NCBI GenBank assembly: GCA_009774615.1
Contig: VSOC01000010.1
Coordinates: 5,862 to 69,861 of the forward strand
Direction: 5' to 3'
Origin: Lachnospiraceae bacterium
Lineage (GTDB): Bacteria; Bacillota; Clostridia; Lachnospirales; Lachnospiraceae
DNA: 64,000 nucleotides
Under the pieces are notes generated by a model. It had not been told where the DNA came from. It did no database searches and saw only the letters and a list, made by a program, of their open reading frames with translations. The position numbers and the translations under genes are program-made. Position 1 is the stretch's first letter. Each line of letters starts with the position of its first letter. Below are positions 34,569-41,265 of this stretch, one piece after another.

Positions 34569-35681
34569 TTACCCGTCCGTTCTCGGCACTCCGGTAAGTT
34601 CCGCAAGCTGCTCAAGAACACCCTTTCCCCCGTTGATGGAGATATTCCCCACCTTATCGCAGATCTTCTCCAGATATTCTAATTCCTTAAGCTTAAACAG
34701 AGTCTTGTTTTCATCCATCAGTTTTGCCGTATTTAACAGGCTCCTGGTCGATGCAACCTCCTCCCGGCGCATAATCACATTCGCCTGCGCCCGCTTTTCC
34801 GCGATAAGAACCGTATTCATAATTTCCCGGATTTCCCCCGGCAGGATAATATCCTTAATCCCTCCGGTGATCACCTCAACGCAGAGTTCCTCCTGGTGTT
34901 CCTTCATCTTTTCCAGGATGTAATGTCCAATCTCCTCCTTCTGCGCCAGAAGCTCATCCAGGCGAAACCTCCCCACATATTCCCGAATCACTAGCTGCGC
35001 ACAGGTGTAAAGCTGCGAGGCTACCCCGTCAATCTTCTGTACCAGCTTTTCGGGATCGGTAATCCGGTAGGTGCAGATCATATTCAGGCGTACCCCGACC
35101 TTATCCGAGGTTAAAATCTCCTGCCCGTTAATCTCTAGCTGCTGCTGTTTCATATTAAAAATCTTGCAGGTCACCTCTGCACCGTAATTCCAGAAATAGT
35201 ATGTCCCGGTTTCTAAGTGCTTCTGCAGCCGGTTATCAAAATACAAAAGCCCCGTTTCTCCGTCTTTAATCGTAATCTTTTTATAATACTTCGCCGGCAT
35301 CAGATCCAAGTACATTCTGGGAAGGCTCTCTTCCATGTACTTCTTCGTAATATCCACGATCTGAAACTCATTTTTCTCAAAAACATTCCAGAAATAGGTT
35401 TCTGCCGCCGTCAGCACCTCCCGGTAAGCCCCGTTTACAAAGCGCAGGGCAATAGAGGTATCCGGAAGTTCGGCCTTAACCACGCGGGAGGCAAACTCCG
35501 GGCATTTCAGCAGAACTTCCATCGGAATATCCTGTGTCTTCACCTGCCCCTTCATCGGCACAACCAGCACTTCATACCCCAACCGTTTAAAATATGTATA
35601 TTTACCCGCCAGTAAAAGCTTCTGAAACCGGCCGTTTTTTATCAAATAACCACATTCCTGATCTTTAATCATTACCTGCAT
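34569..35681 (-). CDS. SPFH/Band-7 (slipin-like) protein
   Basis: Member of the SPFH/Band-7/slipin family. The 370-residue protein lacks an obvious N-terminal membrane helix. Two similar parts appear: an N-terminal segment with YLIKNGRFQKLLLAGKYTYF and VLVVPMKGQVKTQDIPMEVL, and a second copy (about 155-215) with TGLLYFDNRLQKHLETGTYYFW and the standard SPFH core GQEILTSDKVGVRLNMICTYRITDP, ending in EKRAQANVIMRREE. The ATG at 35681 follows GGAGG by eight bases. It shares an operon with rtcB and the tRNA-like RNA. In the literature such proteins have been proposed as scaffolds for RNA repair with a tRNA-like RNA; this is inference from gene context. Confidence 0.9.
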   Translation of the reverse strand: MQVMIKDQECGYLIKNGRFQKLLLAGKYTYFKRLGYEVLVVPMKGQVKTQDIPMEVLLKCPEFASRVVKAELPDTSIALRFVNGAYREVLTAAETYFWNVFEKNEFQIVDITKKYMEESLPRMYLDLMPAKYYKKITIKDGETGLLYFDNRLQKHLETGTYYFWNYGAEVTCKIFNMKQQQLEINGQEILTSDKVGVRLNMICTYRITDPEKLVQKIDGVASQLYTCAQLVIREYVGRFRLDELLAQKEEIGHYILEKMKEHQEELCVEVITGGIKDIILPGEIREIMNTVLIAEKRAQANVIMRREEVASTRSLLNTAKLMDENKTLFKLKELEYLEKICDKVGNISINGGKGVLEQLAELTGVPRTDG

Positions 35682-35769
35682 CTTTCTTCCCTCCTTTTCT
35701 GCTTTTTCCTCCACAGCTTAACCTGTTTACCGATTCTTGATAAAGGAAAAGATCTCCGGCCCTCATCCG

Positions 35770-35988
35770 TCAAATGGGGGCTGCTTTTTCAGCTTTTTCT
35801 TTTTCTGCCCGGAACTGCCCTGATCGGCTTACGGCCTGCATCATCGACCGTCTGAGGCCGAAAAAGCAAAGAGCGGTATCCAAAACGGCACATGCCTTTG
35901 CCGGATTGCCCTTATCTTCCAGGATTTTCCTGTAAAATAGGGCGGAGTGCCGGAGTTTGCTTTCCCTGGCTTGGAGATTTCCTTTCAT
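35770..35988 (-). CDS. Possible small basic protein between the tRNA-like RNA and the slipin gene
   Basis: A 72-codon frame beginning MKGNLQARESKLRHSALFYR just 25 bases after the tRNA-like core, with a helical, charged, coding-like composition (ILEDKGNPAKACAVLDTAL). Its ribosome site is weak (AGGGCTC). It may be a real small gene of the cassette or part of the RNA's 3' region. I cannot assign a family. Confidence 0.3.
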   Translation of the reverse strand: MKGNLQARESKLRHSALFYRKILEDKGNPAKACAVLDTALCFFGLRRSMMQAVSRSGQFRAEKEKAEKAAPI

Positions 35989-36012
35989 GAGCCCTAGTCA
36001 TGAGGAATATTC

Positions 36013-36082
36013 AATGATTGCTATAGCCACTTAGCTACATATCCCTGGGATATGGCAGGATTTGAACCTGCGACACATCATT
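36013..36082 (-). ncRNA. Circularly permuted tRNA-like RNA (core)
   Basis: Read on the minus strand, the order is: anticodon-stem 3' strand AATGAT (36082-36077), variable GTGTC, T arm GCAGG-TTCAAAT-CCTGC (36071-36055), acceptor-like stem CATATCC closed by CAG and GGATATG (36054-36038), TA, D arm GCTA-AGTGGCTA-TAGC (36035-36020), A, and the anticodon-stem 5' strand ATCATT (36018-36013). So the tRNA 3' half comes first, the acceptor stem is capped by a loop and cannot be charged, and the open ends leave through the anticodon stem. The T loop and the GG of the D loop, which form the tRNA elbow, are kept. Context: between rtcB and an SPFH gene. Y RNAs of the YrlA type have a related tRNA mimic, but here no Ro gene is visible. 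Confidence 0.88.
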
Positions 36083-36268
36083 ATTTTGTCGGACACTGTA
36101 CGGTATACCCGGCGGCAGGGCCGCTGGCACCCCAGGGGGATTCTCTAAAGAATAACCCATTGGCTCAGATACAGCTTCCGTTCGGGGACAGAAAACATTC
36201 CTGCTTACAGCCCCATTTATATAAAACAGCCCTCAGGGCCGCCCTATATCGTATTAACCGGTTTGGCC
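36083..36268 (-). other. Structured region 5' of the tRNA-like core
   Basis: The 186 bases between the rtcB stop and the tRNA-like core hold several hairpins on the minus strand: GCCC/GGGC near 36235, a GGG...CCC stem with TTCT/AGAA near 36140, CTGG/CCAG and GCGGC/GCCGC near 36115-36130, and the palindrome GGTATACC. TGAGCC near 36165 could pair with GGCTCA near 35990, beyond the core, which would enclose the whole RNA. I take it as the 5' part of the RNA or its processing leader. Confidence 0.45.
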
Positions 36269-37504
36269 TCACCCTTTCACTACGCCAACCGTTTTCAGCC
36301 GCTTTACCGGCGCAACCAAATCCGTCTGGTTATTCATCACCTGTTCGATATCTTTATAGGCAAAACGGCTTTCCTCGGCCACATCGGCCTTTTTCTTCTT
36401 CCCTAAAACCACACCCTGCGCCGCCAGATCCCGGATCACCTGCTCGCAGGTAAAGGCATCCATCGCCCCTTTTCGGGAATAGCACCGTCCTGCTCCATGG
36501 GAGGACGAACAAAAGCTTTCCGGATTTCCCTTTCCCATTACCACATAGCTATAGGAACCCATAGCCCCGGGAATCACCGCCAGTTCTCCGTTTTCTGCCC
36601 GTACAGCCCCTTTTCGGTGAACCCATACGGTTTTCCCGTAATGCTCCTCTTCGGCTGCATAATTATGATGACAGTTAATATCGTGAGAAAACTCCAGGTT
36701 CAGTTCGGTGTATTTTCCAATCCATTTTTCCAGGACAGCCTTAACCACAAGCATCATCTTCTCCCGGTTTTCCCGGGCAAAATCCAGAGAAAGTTTCATC
36801 CAGTGCAGATACTGCTTTCCCTCCGAAGAATCCACCGGAAGAAAGGCCAGACGATATTCGTCGGGAACCGCACTGTACCAGCGCCGGTTCAGTTCCCTTG
36901 CCTTAAAGTGAAAATAATCGCAGACCGACTTTCCAAAGTGGCGGCTTCCCGAGTGAATCATCACCGCCAGATAGCCCTTTTCATCCACCTGAAGTTCAAT
37001 AAAATGATTCCCTCCTCCAAGTGTCCCTATCTGAAAATATCCCGCGTCAATCTGCCCCAAAAGTTCCCCGTCCGGCTCGTACTTATCCATCTCTTCCATA
37101 GCCTGATCCAGGGTGTAGCAGGGCATAACCGTTTTATGGTGCTCAAAGCCCACGGGAATATTGCGCATAATATCGCCAATCATCGCCTGAATCAGCGTTC
37201 CGTTCCCCGTCATCACTTCCCGGATATCGTCCAGGCGGATATTGGTTTCGGTATAAGCCATGCCGCAGCCGATATCCACACCCACGGCATTAGGGATAAT
37301 TACGCCGTCCGCGGCAATCACTCCGCCTATCGGCATTCCCTTCCCGGCATGGGTATCCGGCATCAGACAGGCCCACTGATGAAGAAAGGGAAGCTGTGCC
37401 AGATGATACGCCTGTTCCCTGCAGCTATCCTCCAAATCCTCCTGCTTTTCCAGCCATATCTTTACCGGAAATCTCATATTCTCTTTTTCATACCACACAA
37501 ACAT
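36269..37504 (-). CDS. rtcB: RtcB family RNA ligase
   Basis: GTP- and Mn-dependent RNA ligase that joins 2',3'-cyclic phosphate or 3'-phosphate ends to 5'-OH ends. The 411-residue protein carries the active-site set: MPDTHAGKGMPIGGV, NAVGVDIGCGM (metal Cys), GTLGGGNHFIEL, IHSGSRHFGKSV, HDINCHHNYA, and CSSSHGAGRCYSRKGA with the guanylated His. It belongs to a compact clade rather than the E. coli RtcBA type. The start at 37504 fits the family better than an ATG 27 bases downstream. It leads a transcript that continues through a permuted tRNA-like RNA to an SPFH gene. No RtcA or archease is visible. Confidence 0.95.
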   Translation of the reverse strand: MFVWYEKENMRFPVKIWLEKQEDLEDSCREQAYHLAQLPFLHQWACLMPDTHAGKGMPIGGVIAADGVIIPNAVGVDIGCGMAYTETNIRLDDIREVMTGNGTLIQAMIGDIMRNIPVGFEHHKTVMPCYTLDQAMEEMDKYEPDGELLGQIDAGYFQIGTLGGGNHFIELQVDEKGYLAVMIHSGSRHFGKSVCDYFHFKARELNRRWYSAVPDEYRLAFLPVDSSEGKQYLHWMKLSLDFARENREKMMLVVKAVLEKWIGKYTELNLEFSHDINCHHNYAAEEEHYGKTVWVHRKGAVRAENGELAVIPGAMGSYSYVVMGKGNPESFCSSSHGAGRCYSRKGAMDAFTCEQVIRDLAAQGVVLGKKKKADVAEESRFAYKDIEQVMNNQTDLVAPVKRLKTVGVVKG

Positions 37505-37569
37505 CTCTTCACATCCCTTCCTTTTCTTTTCCTGTGGTTTTCCTTATGTCTGCCAAACGGCATCCTGGG

Positions 37570-37632
37570 ATTTCTCATCGGATTTCTTTTAAGATTTCTT
37601 TTAAGATTTCCTTTGGATAGGTATAATTTACC
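37570..37632. promoter_or_regulatory. 12-bp iterons and palindrome in the rtcB/WYL intergenic region
   Basis: Four units with 12-bp period: ATTTCTCATCGG (37570-37581), ATTTCTTTTAAG (37582-37593), ATTTCTTTTAAG (37594-37605), ATTTCCTTTGGA (37606-37617). A palindrome GGTATAATTTACC follows at 37620-37632. They lie 66-128 bases upstream of the rtcB start. I infer a binding site for the divergently encoded WYL regulators. Confidence 0.5.
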
Positions 37633-37695
37633 AAACAGGATAAAAATAATCATTTAAAAAAAGTTGCGAACTATGCATGAATCCCTTAAATTTCC

Positions 37696-37724
37696 ATGAC
37701 AAGAACATTGGGACGTAGTATAAT
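37696..37724 (+). promoter_or_regulatory. Promoter of the WYL genes
   Basis: -35 ATGACA (37696-37701), 17-base spacer, -10 TATAAT (37719-37724), about 40 bases before the start of the first WYL gene. Confidence 0.65.
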
Positions 37725-37766
37725 AAAGACAATATCCGGCAATCCCTGTACAAAAAAGGAGGCTCC

Positions 37767-39056
37767 ATGGCAGAATTTCAGGAACTAATTAAAAATTTCG
37801 ACCGCATCCGGGACTATATGCGCCAGTTCTTTGTCTACGGCTACAAAAGCCGCAGCGACTACGGGGAGAAAAGTTCCCGCACCTACGATAACGAACGCCG
37901 CCGGATTGAAAGCTGGCTTTCCGGCTATACCCAGTCCGCCTATGCCCAGAAAGAAAAACATGTCTATATCAGCGTGGACAGCAAGACCATTCCGCAAAAC
38001 CCGCTGTATGCCGCCTGGAAATCCAAAAGCTTTACGGACAATGATATTCTCCTCCACTTCTTCCTTCTGGATCTTTTATGGGAAAACCAGGAAGGCATGA
38101 GTGCAAAAACCCTGTGCGATTGTATCTCCATGGACTACGGCGTTGTCTTTGACAGCCAGACGGTGCGGCTGAAGCTGAAGGAATATGAAGAACTGGGGGT
38201 GTTATCCTCACATAAGGACGGAAAAAGCCTGCTCTACTGCCTGCTTCCTTCCCCGGCAAAAATCCTGGAAACATCCGACAGTGCTTTTCATCCGTCCCCG
38301 CCCCCTTCCTCCTCAGAGATTGCCGCTTCCCCCTGGGAACAACTTTTAACCGCTGTCACTTACTTCCAGGAAGCCGCCCCCTTTGGCTTTATCGGAAGCA
38401 CCATCTTAGATCAGGAAAACCAAAGCAACGAATGGTTTCAGTTCAAGCATCATTTTATTGTCCACACCTTAGAAGACGGGGTTTTGGCCGATGTCCTTAC
38501 CGCCATCCGCCAGCAGAAAAGGATTTCCTTTGAAAACCGCAGCACCCGCAGCGGCAGCCTCTCCCTCCAGCAGGGCGTACCGCTGAAAATATTCGTCAGC
38601 ACCCAGACCGGGCGGCGCTATGTGTGTCTGTACCTGGAAGAGCGGCGGCGCTTCACCAACTTCCGCCTGGATTCCATGGCAGGGGTAAAACTTTTAGAAC
38701 CTTACGGCACATATGAAAGAAAACAGGAACTTCTCGCCAGAAACCTTTCCCGCTGCTGGGGCGTTTCCTTCGGCGGGGTCAGCCGGATAGAGGAAATCTA
38801 TATTAAATTACATATTGACGAAAAAAAAGAAGCCCACATCCTTCAACGCCTTTACCGCGAGGGACGGGGCGGGGAGATTTTACCTGTCCGCGAGAATGAA
38901 TACCTCTACAGCGGTCTGTTTTTTGATACCAATGAGATGTTAAGCTGGGTAAAAACCTTCACCGGGCGGATTATCGACATCCAGGGAAGCAATTCCTTTG
39001 CCATCAATAAACTGACCAGGGATTTTGAGAAAATGTATGAAATGTATTGCTTGTAA
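37767..39056 (+). CDS. WYL-domain transcriptional regulator 1
   Basis: Presumed DNA-binding regulator with a WYL ligand-sensing domain. The 429-residue protein has an N-terminal winged-helix-like part (about 75-165: LLDLLWENQEGMSAKTLCDCI then TVRLKLKEYEELGVLSSHKDG, key part LKEYEELGVL), a linker rich in Pro/Ser (about 180), and a WYL domain (about 235-325) ending GRRYVCLYLEERRRFTNFRLDSM, which keeps the FRLD motif, and a C-terminal WCX-like part. WYL domains bind nucleic-acid-type ligands in several defence and repair systems. GGAGG precedes the ATG. Divergent from rtcB, 33 bases before the second WYL gene. Confidence 0.88.
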   Translation: MAEFQELIKNFDRIRDYMRQFFVYGYKSRSDYGEKSSRTYDNERRRIESWLSGYTQSAYAQKEKHVYISVDSKTIPQNPLYAAWKSKSFTDNDILLHFFLLDLLWENQEGMSAKTLCDCISMDYGVVFDSQTVRLKLKEYEELGVLSSHKDGKSLLYCLLPSPAKILETSDSAFHPSPPPSSSEIAASPWEQLLTAVTYFQEAAPFGFIGSTILDQENQSNEWFQFKHHFIVHTLEDGVLADVLTAIRQQKRISFENRSTRSGSLSLQQGVPLKIFVSTQTGRRYVCLYLEERRRFTNFRLDSMAGVKLLEPYGTYERKQELLARNLSRCWGVSFGGVSRIEEIYIKLHIDEKKEAHILQRLYREGRGGEILPVRENEYLYSGLFFDTNEMLSWVKTFTGRIIDIQGSNSFAINKLTRDFEKMYEMYCL

Positions 39057-39089
39057 ATATTGTTAAAAAGAAAGGAAAAATCCCAGAAA

Positions 39090-40094
39090 ATGGAATTATT
39101 TGACAAATGGTACAACTGCTACTACCAGGTCGTCCGCCAGATCCTTGCCGAAGCCTCGGATGTTCCTGTAACCCGCGGCCGGATGAATGAACTTTCCATG
39201 AAATACGGTTTTTCAGAAAGCGGACTTTCCATCATCCCCCGGCTGCTGGACGGACAATGGCCTCTGCTCCGAAAAGAAGGAAACCGTTTTACCTCTGCCC
39301 TGTACCAAAAAGAACCTCTTCTGCCCGGTGCCCTGCCCTTAACTTCCCTGCAGAAATCCTGGCTGAAAGCCCTGTTCGCCGATCCGAGAATCCGCCTGTT
39401 TTTATCCGAGGACGCCTTTTCTGCCATCGAAAAATGGCTGCACGATACAAAGCCTCTGTTCTATCCGGAGGATTTTTACTATTTTGACCGCTGCAAAGAC
39501 GGCGACGATTACCTTTCCCCCTCTTACCGGGAATATTTTCAGACCGTCCTCACCGCTCTCAAACAGCAGCGAGCCTTAAAAGTCGGCTACGAAACCCGCC
39601 GCAATCACCGAATTACCTTTATCGTCCTTCCCTGTCAGCTTCAATACTCCTCCAAGGATGACAAGTTCCGCCTCTGCGGTTTCCAGAAAGCAGAAAAAGG
39701 ACAGGAATGGGGGCGAAAGATTATTTTAAACCTGGGGCGTTTTCAAAGCTGCAGCCTTCTCTTTCCCGCAAAAATCAATCCTGCCCACCGCTTTCATCTG
39801 AACCACCCGGCAAAAGAACCCGTGGTTATTCAAATCAGCGGCGAGCGGAATTCCTTAGAGCGCTGTATGCTCCACTTTGCAAACTATGAAAAACACACCT
39901 ACTACGACGAAGAAAAGAACGCCTGGATTTCCTCCATCTACTACGACCTTGCCGACGAAACCGGACTCCTGGTGGAAATCCTCTCCTTCGGCCCGGTGAT
40001 CCGCGTCCTTGGCCCCGAAAACTTTCTTGCCCAGGTTCGTGAGCGGGTACAAAAACAGCATGATTTATTTACGGCACAGATCCCTTCGCGGTAA
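39090..40094 (+). CDS. WYL-domain transcriptional regulator 2
   Basis: A 334-residue protein related in plan to its neighbour: N-terminal helical part with ILAEASDVPVTRGRMNELSMKYGF, then a WYL-type domain (about 150-230: YFQTVLTALKQQRALKVGYETRRNH, PCQLQYSSKDDKFRLCGFQ) and a C-terminal WCX-like region. The ATG at 39090 is used because the upstream TTG at 39060 has no ribosome site. The pair may act as a heteromer, which is inference. Their promoter and the rtcB promoter share one intergenic region. Confidence 0.85.
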   Translation: MELFDKWYNCYYQVVRQILAEASDVPVTRGRMNELSMKYGFSESGLSIIPRLLDGQWPLLRKEGNRFTSALYQKEPLLPGALPLTSLQKSWLKALFADPRIRLFLSEDAFSAIEKWLHDTKPLFYPEDFYYFDRCKDGDDYLSPSYREYFQTVLTALKQQRALKVGYETRRNHRITFIVLPCQLQYSSKDDKFRLCGFQKAEKGQEWGRKIILNLGRFQSCSLLFPAKINPAHRFHLNHPAKEPVVIQISGERNSLERCMLHFANYEKHTYYDEEKNAWISSIYYDLADETGLLVEILSFGPVIRVLGPENFLAQVRERVQKQHDLFTAQIPSR

Positions 40095-40130
40095 ATGACC
40101 GGAAACCCCGGAAGAAATCCGTCCCCCTGT

Positions 40131-40159
40131 GTCACTGCTCATACATTCACTGTACTCAC
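40131..40159. repeat. Dispersed palindromic repeat, copy 10 (degenerate)
   Basis: GTCACTGCT then CATACATTC then ACTGTACTCAC, between the convergent WYL and PHP genes; it has several mismatches to the arms. Confidence 0.4.
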
Positions 40160-40978
40160 CTACAGCTCCACCTCCCGGAATCCGCCCCCGGGCTTTAATA
40201 CGCTGACCTTGCGAAACCCGCAGTCCCACGCTGTCTTTTGTGCCTGTTCAAAAGCAAAGCCAACGGACTCTGTATTATGGCTGTCCGAATTAATCATAAT
40301 CTTCCCGCCCATAAGGTAAAGTTCCCGCAAAAGCCTTCCGGAAGGATAGGGTGTTTTCCGATAGCCGCGGGACATTGCCCCTGTATTGATCTCAAACGGC
40401 AGTCCGGCGGCATTTAACCGCTTCATCGCAGCCAGAGCCGGTTCCAGATAATCGTCTTTGGTTTCGTCAAAATACTTATAACCCTCATTAAATTTCGTCA
40501 GCAGGTCAAAATGCCCTACCCAGTCACAGCCGGTTCTGTCATAAACCGTGGCTTCCAGTTCAAAATAATCTCTTGCAAAAGCATACCAGTCCCCGTTCCA
40601 GAGCCGTCTGACCCAATCGGCAAGCTTTGCTTCCGTATCGTCCACAACGACCCATTCACCCTGCTTTTTCACACAATGCGTTGAACCGATGGCATAATCC
40701 GCCTTCTGCACCGGTCCCAGTCCGTCCAGTTCTATGCCGATATAAACATTCATCCTTCCGGCAAACTCTTCTTTTAAGGCGGATAATTCCTGTTTATACT
40801 TTATCAGGATTTCATCCGACATCCCAAACCCCGGCTCAACCATCGAAAAATCCGCATGACCCGAAACCCCGAAATCGGTAAATCCCTTCCGGTAAGCTGC
40901 CTCAACCATCTGCCTTGGCGTATTGGCCCCGTCACAGTAGGTTGTATGGCTGTGAAAATCTGCCCTCCACGGTTTCAT
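40160..40978 (-). CDS. PHP-domain histidinol-phosphatase (HisJ) family protein
   Basis: Metal-dependent phosphatase of the PHP fold. The 272-residue protein shows ADFHSHTTYCDGAN (metal His pair), GVSGHADFS, YIGIELDGLG, IGSTHCVK, DWVGHFDLLTKF, EINTGAM and INSDSHNTESVG, which supply the usual metal ligands. HisJ enzymes make histidinol, but several related proteins act on other phosphates; no his gene is near. GGAGG precedes the ATG at 40978. Confidence 0.88.
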   Translation of the reverse strand: MKPWRADFHSHTTYCDGANTPRQMVEAAYRKGFTDFGVSGHADFSMVEPGFGMSDEILIKYKQELSALKEEFAGRMNVYIGIELDGLGPVQKADYAIGSTHCVKKQGEWVVVDDTEAKLADWVRRLWNGDWYAFARDYFELEATVYDRTGCDWVGHFDLLTKFNEGYKYFDETKDDYLEPALAAMKRLNAAGLPFEINTGAMSRGYRKTPYPSGRLLRELYLMGGKIMINSDSHNTESVGFAFEQAQKTAWDCGFRKVSVLKPGGGFREVEL

Positions 40979-41002
40979 CCTCTTATTCCTCCTTTTTACA
41001 GC

Positions 41003-41033
41003 ATAAAATAAAAGCCCGGCACATGCCAGGCTT
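41003..41033 (-). terminator. Terminator of tRNA-Tyr
   Basis: On the minus strand AAGCCTGGCA pairs with TGCCGGGCTT around TG and is followed by TTATTTTAT, six bases after the tRNA end. Confidence 0.9.
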
Positions 41034-41038
41034 TCTCA

Positions 41039-41120
41039 TGGGCGGAGGTGGATTCGAACCACCGAAGCGAATCGCAGCAGATTTACAGTCTGTCCCCTTT
41101 GGCCACTCGGGAATCCGCCC
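41039..41120 (-). tRNA. tRNA-Tyr (GTA anticodon)
   Basis: 82-nt tRNA: acceptor GGGCGGA pairs with TCCGCCC plus A73; D arm contains CCGAGTGGCC; anticodon arm CAGACTGTAAATCTG with anticodon GTA; a long variable arm typical of bacterial tRNA-Tyr (class II); T arm GGTGG-TTCGAAT-CCACC. CCA is not encoded. Its own promoter is at 41153-41181 and a terminator follows. Confidence 0.97.
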
Positions 41121-41152
41121 ATCTCAACTTGTATGCTTTAACAAGCAAAACT

Positions 41153-41181
41153 ATCATAGCACAAGAGTGCGCAAAAAGCAA
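41153..41181 (-). promoter_or_regulatory. Promoter of tRNA-Tyr
   Basis: Minus-strand -35 TTGCTT (41181-41176), 17-base spacer, -10 TATGAT (41158-41153), about 32 bases before the tRNA 5' end. Confidence 0.6.
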
Positions 41182-41265
41182 GATGATTTATGAAAAAAAC
41201 TTTCGAAAAAACATATCAAAAAATGGCAAAAAACCAGCAGAGCTTTTGTTTATTTTTCCACCCTG

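Noticed and set aside
36013..36082. Ordinary tRNA gene on either strand
   Set aside because: The T arm precedes the D arm, there is no anticodon loop and the acceptor strands are directly joined, so only a permuted form fits.
36052..36453. 133-codon plus-strand frame across the tRNA-like RNA
   Set aside because: It is antisense to the rtcB end and the RNA, has no ribosome site and no recognisable protein features.
37505..37766. Sigma-54 promoter for rtcB, as in E. coli
   Set aside because: I found no TGGCAC-N5-TTGCA-like element upstream of rtcB despite rpoN being in the window.
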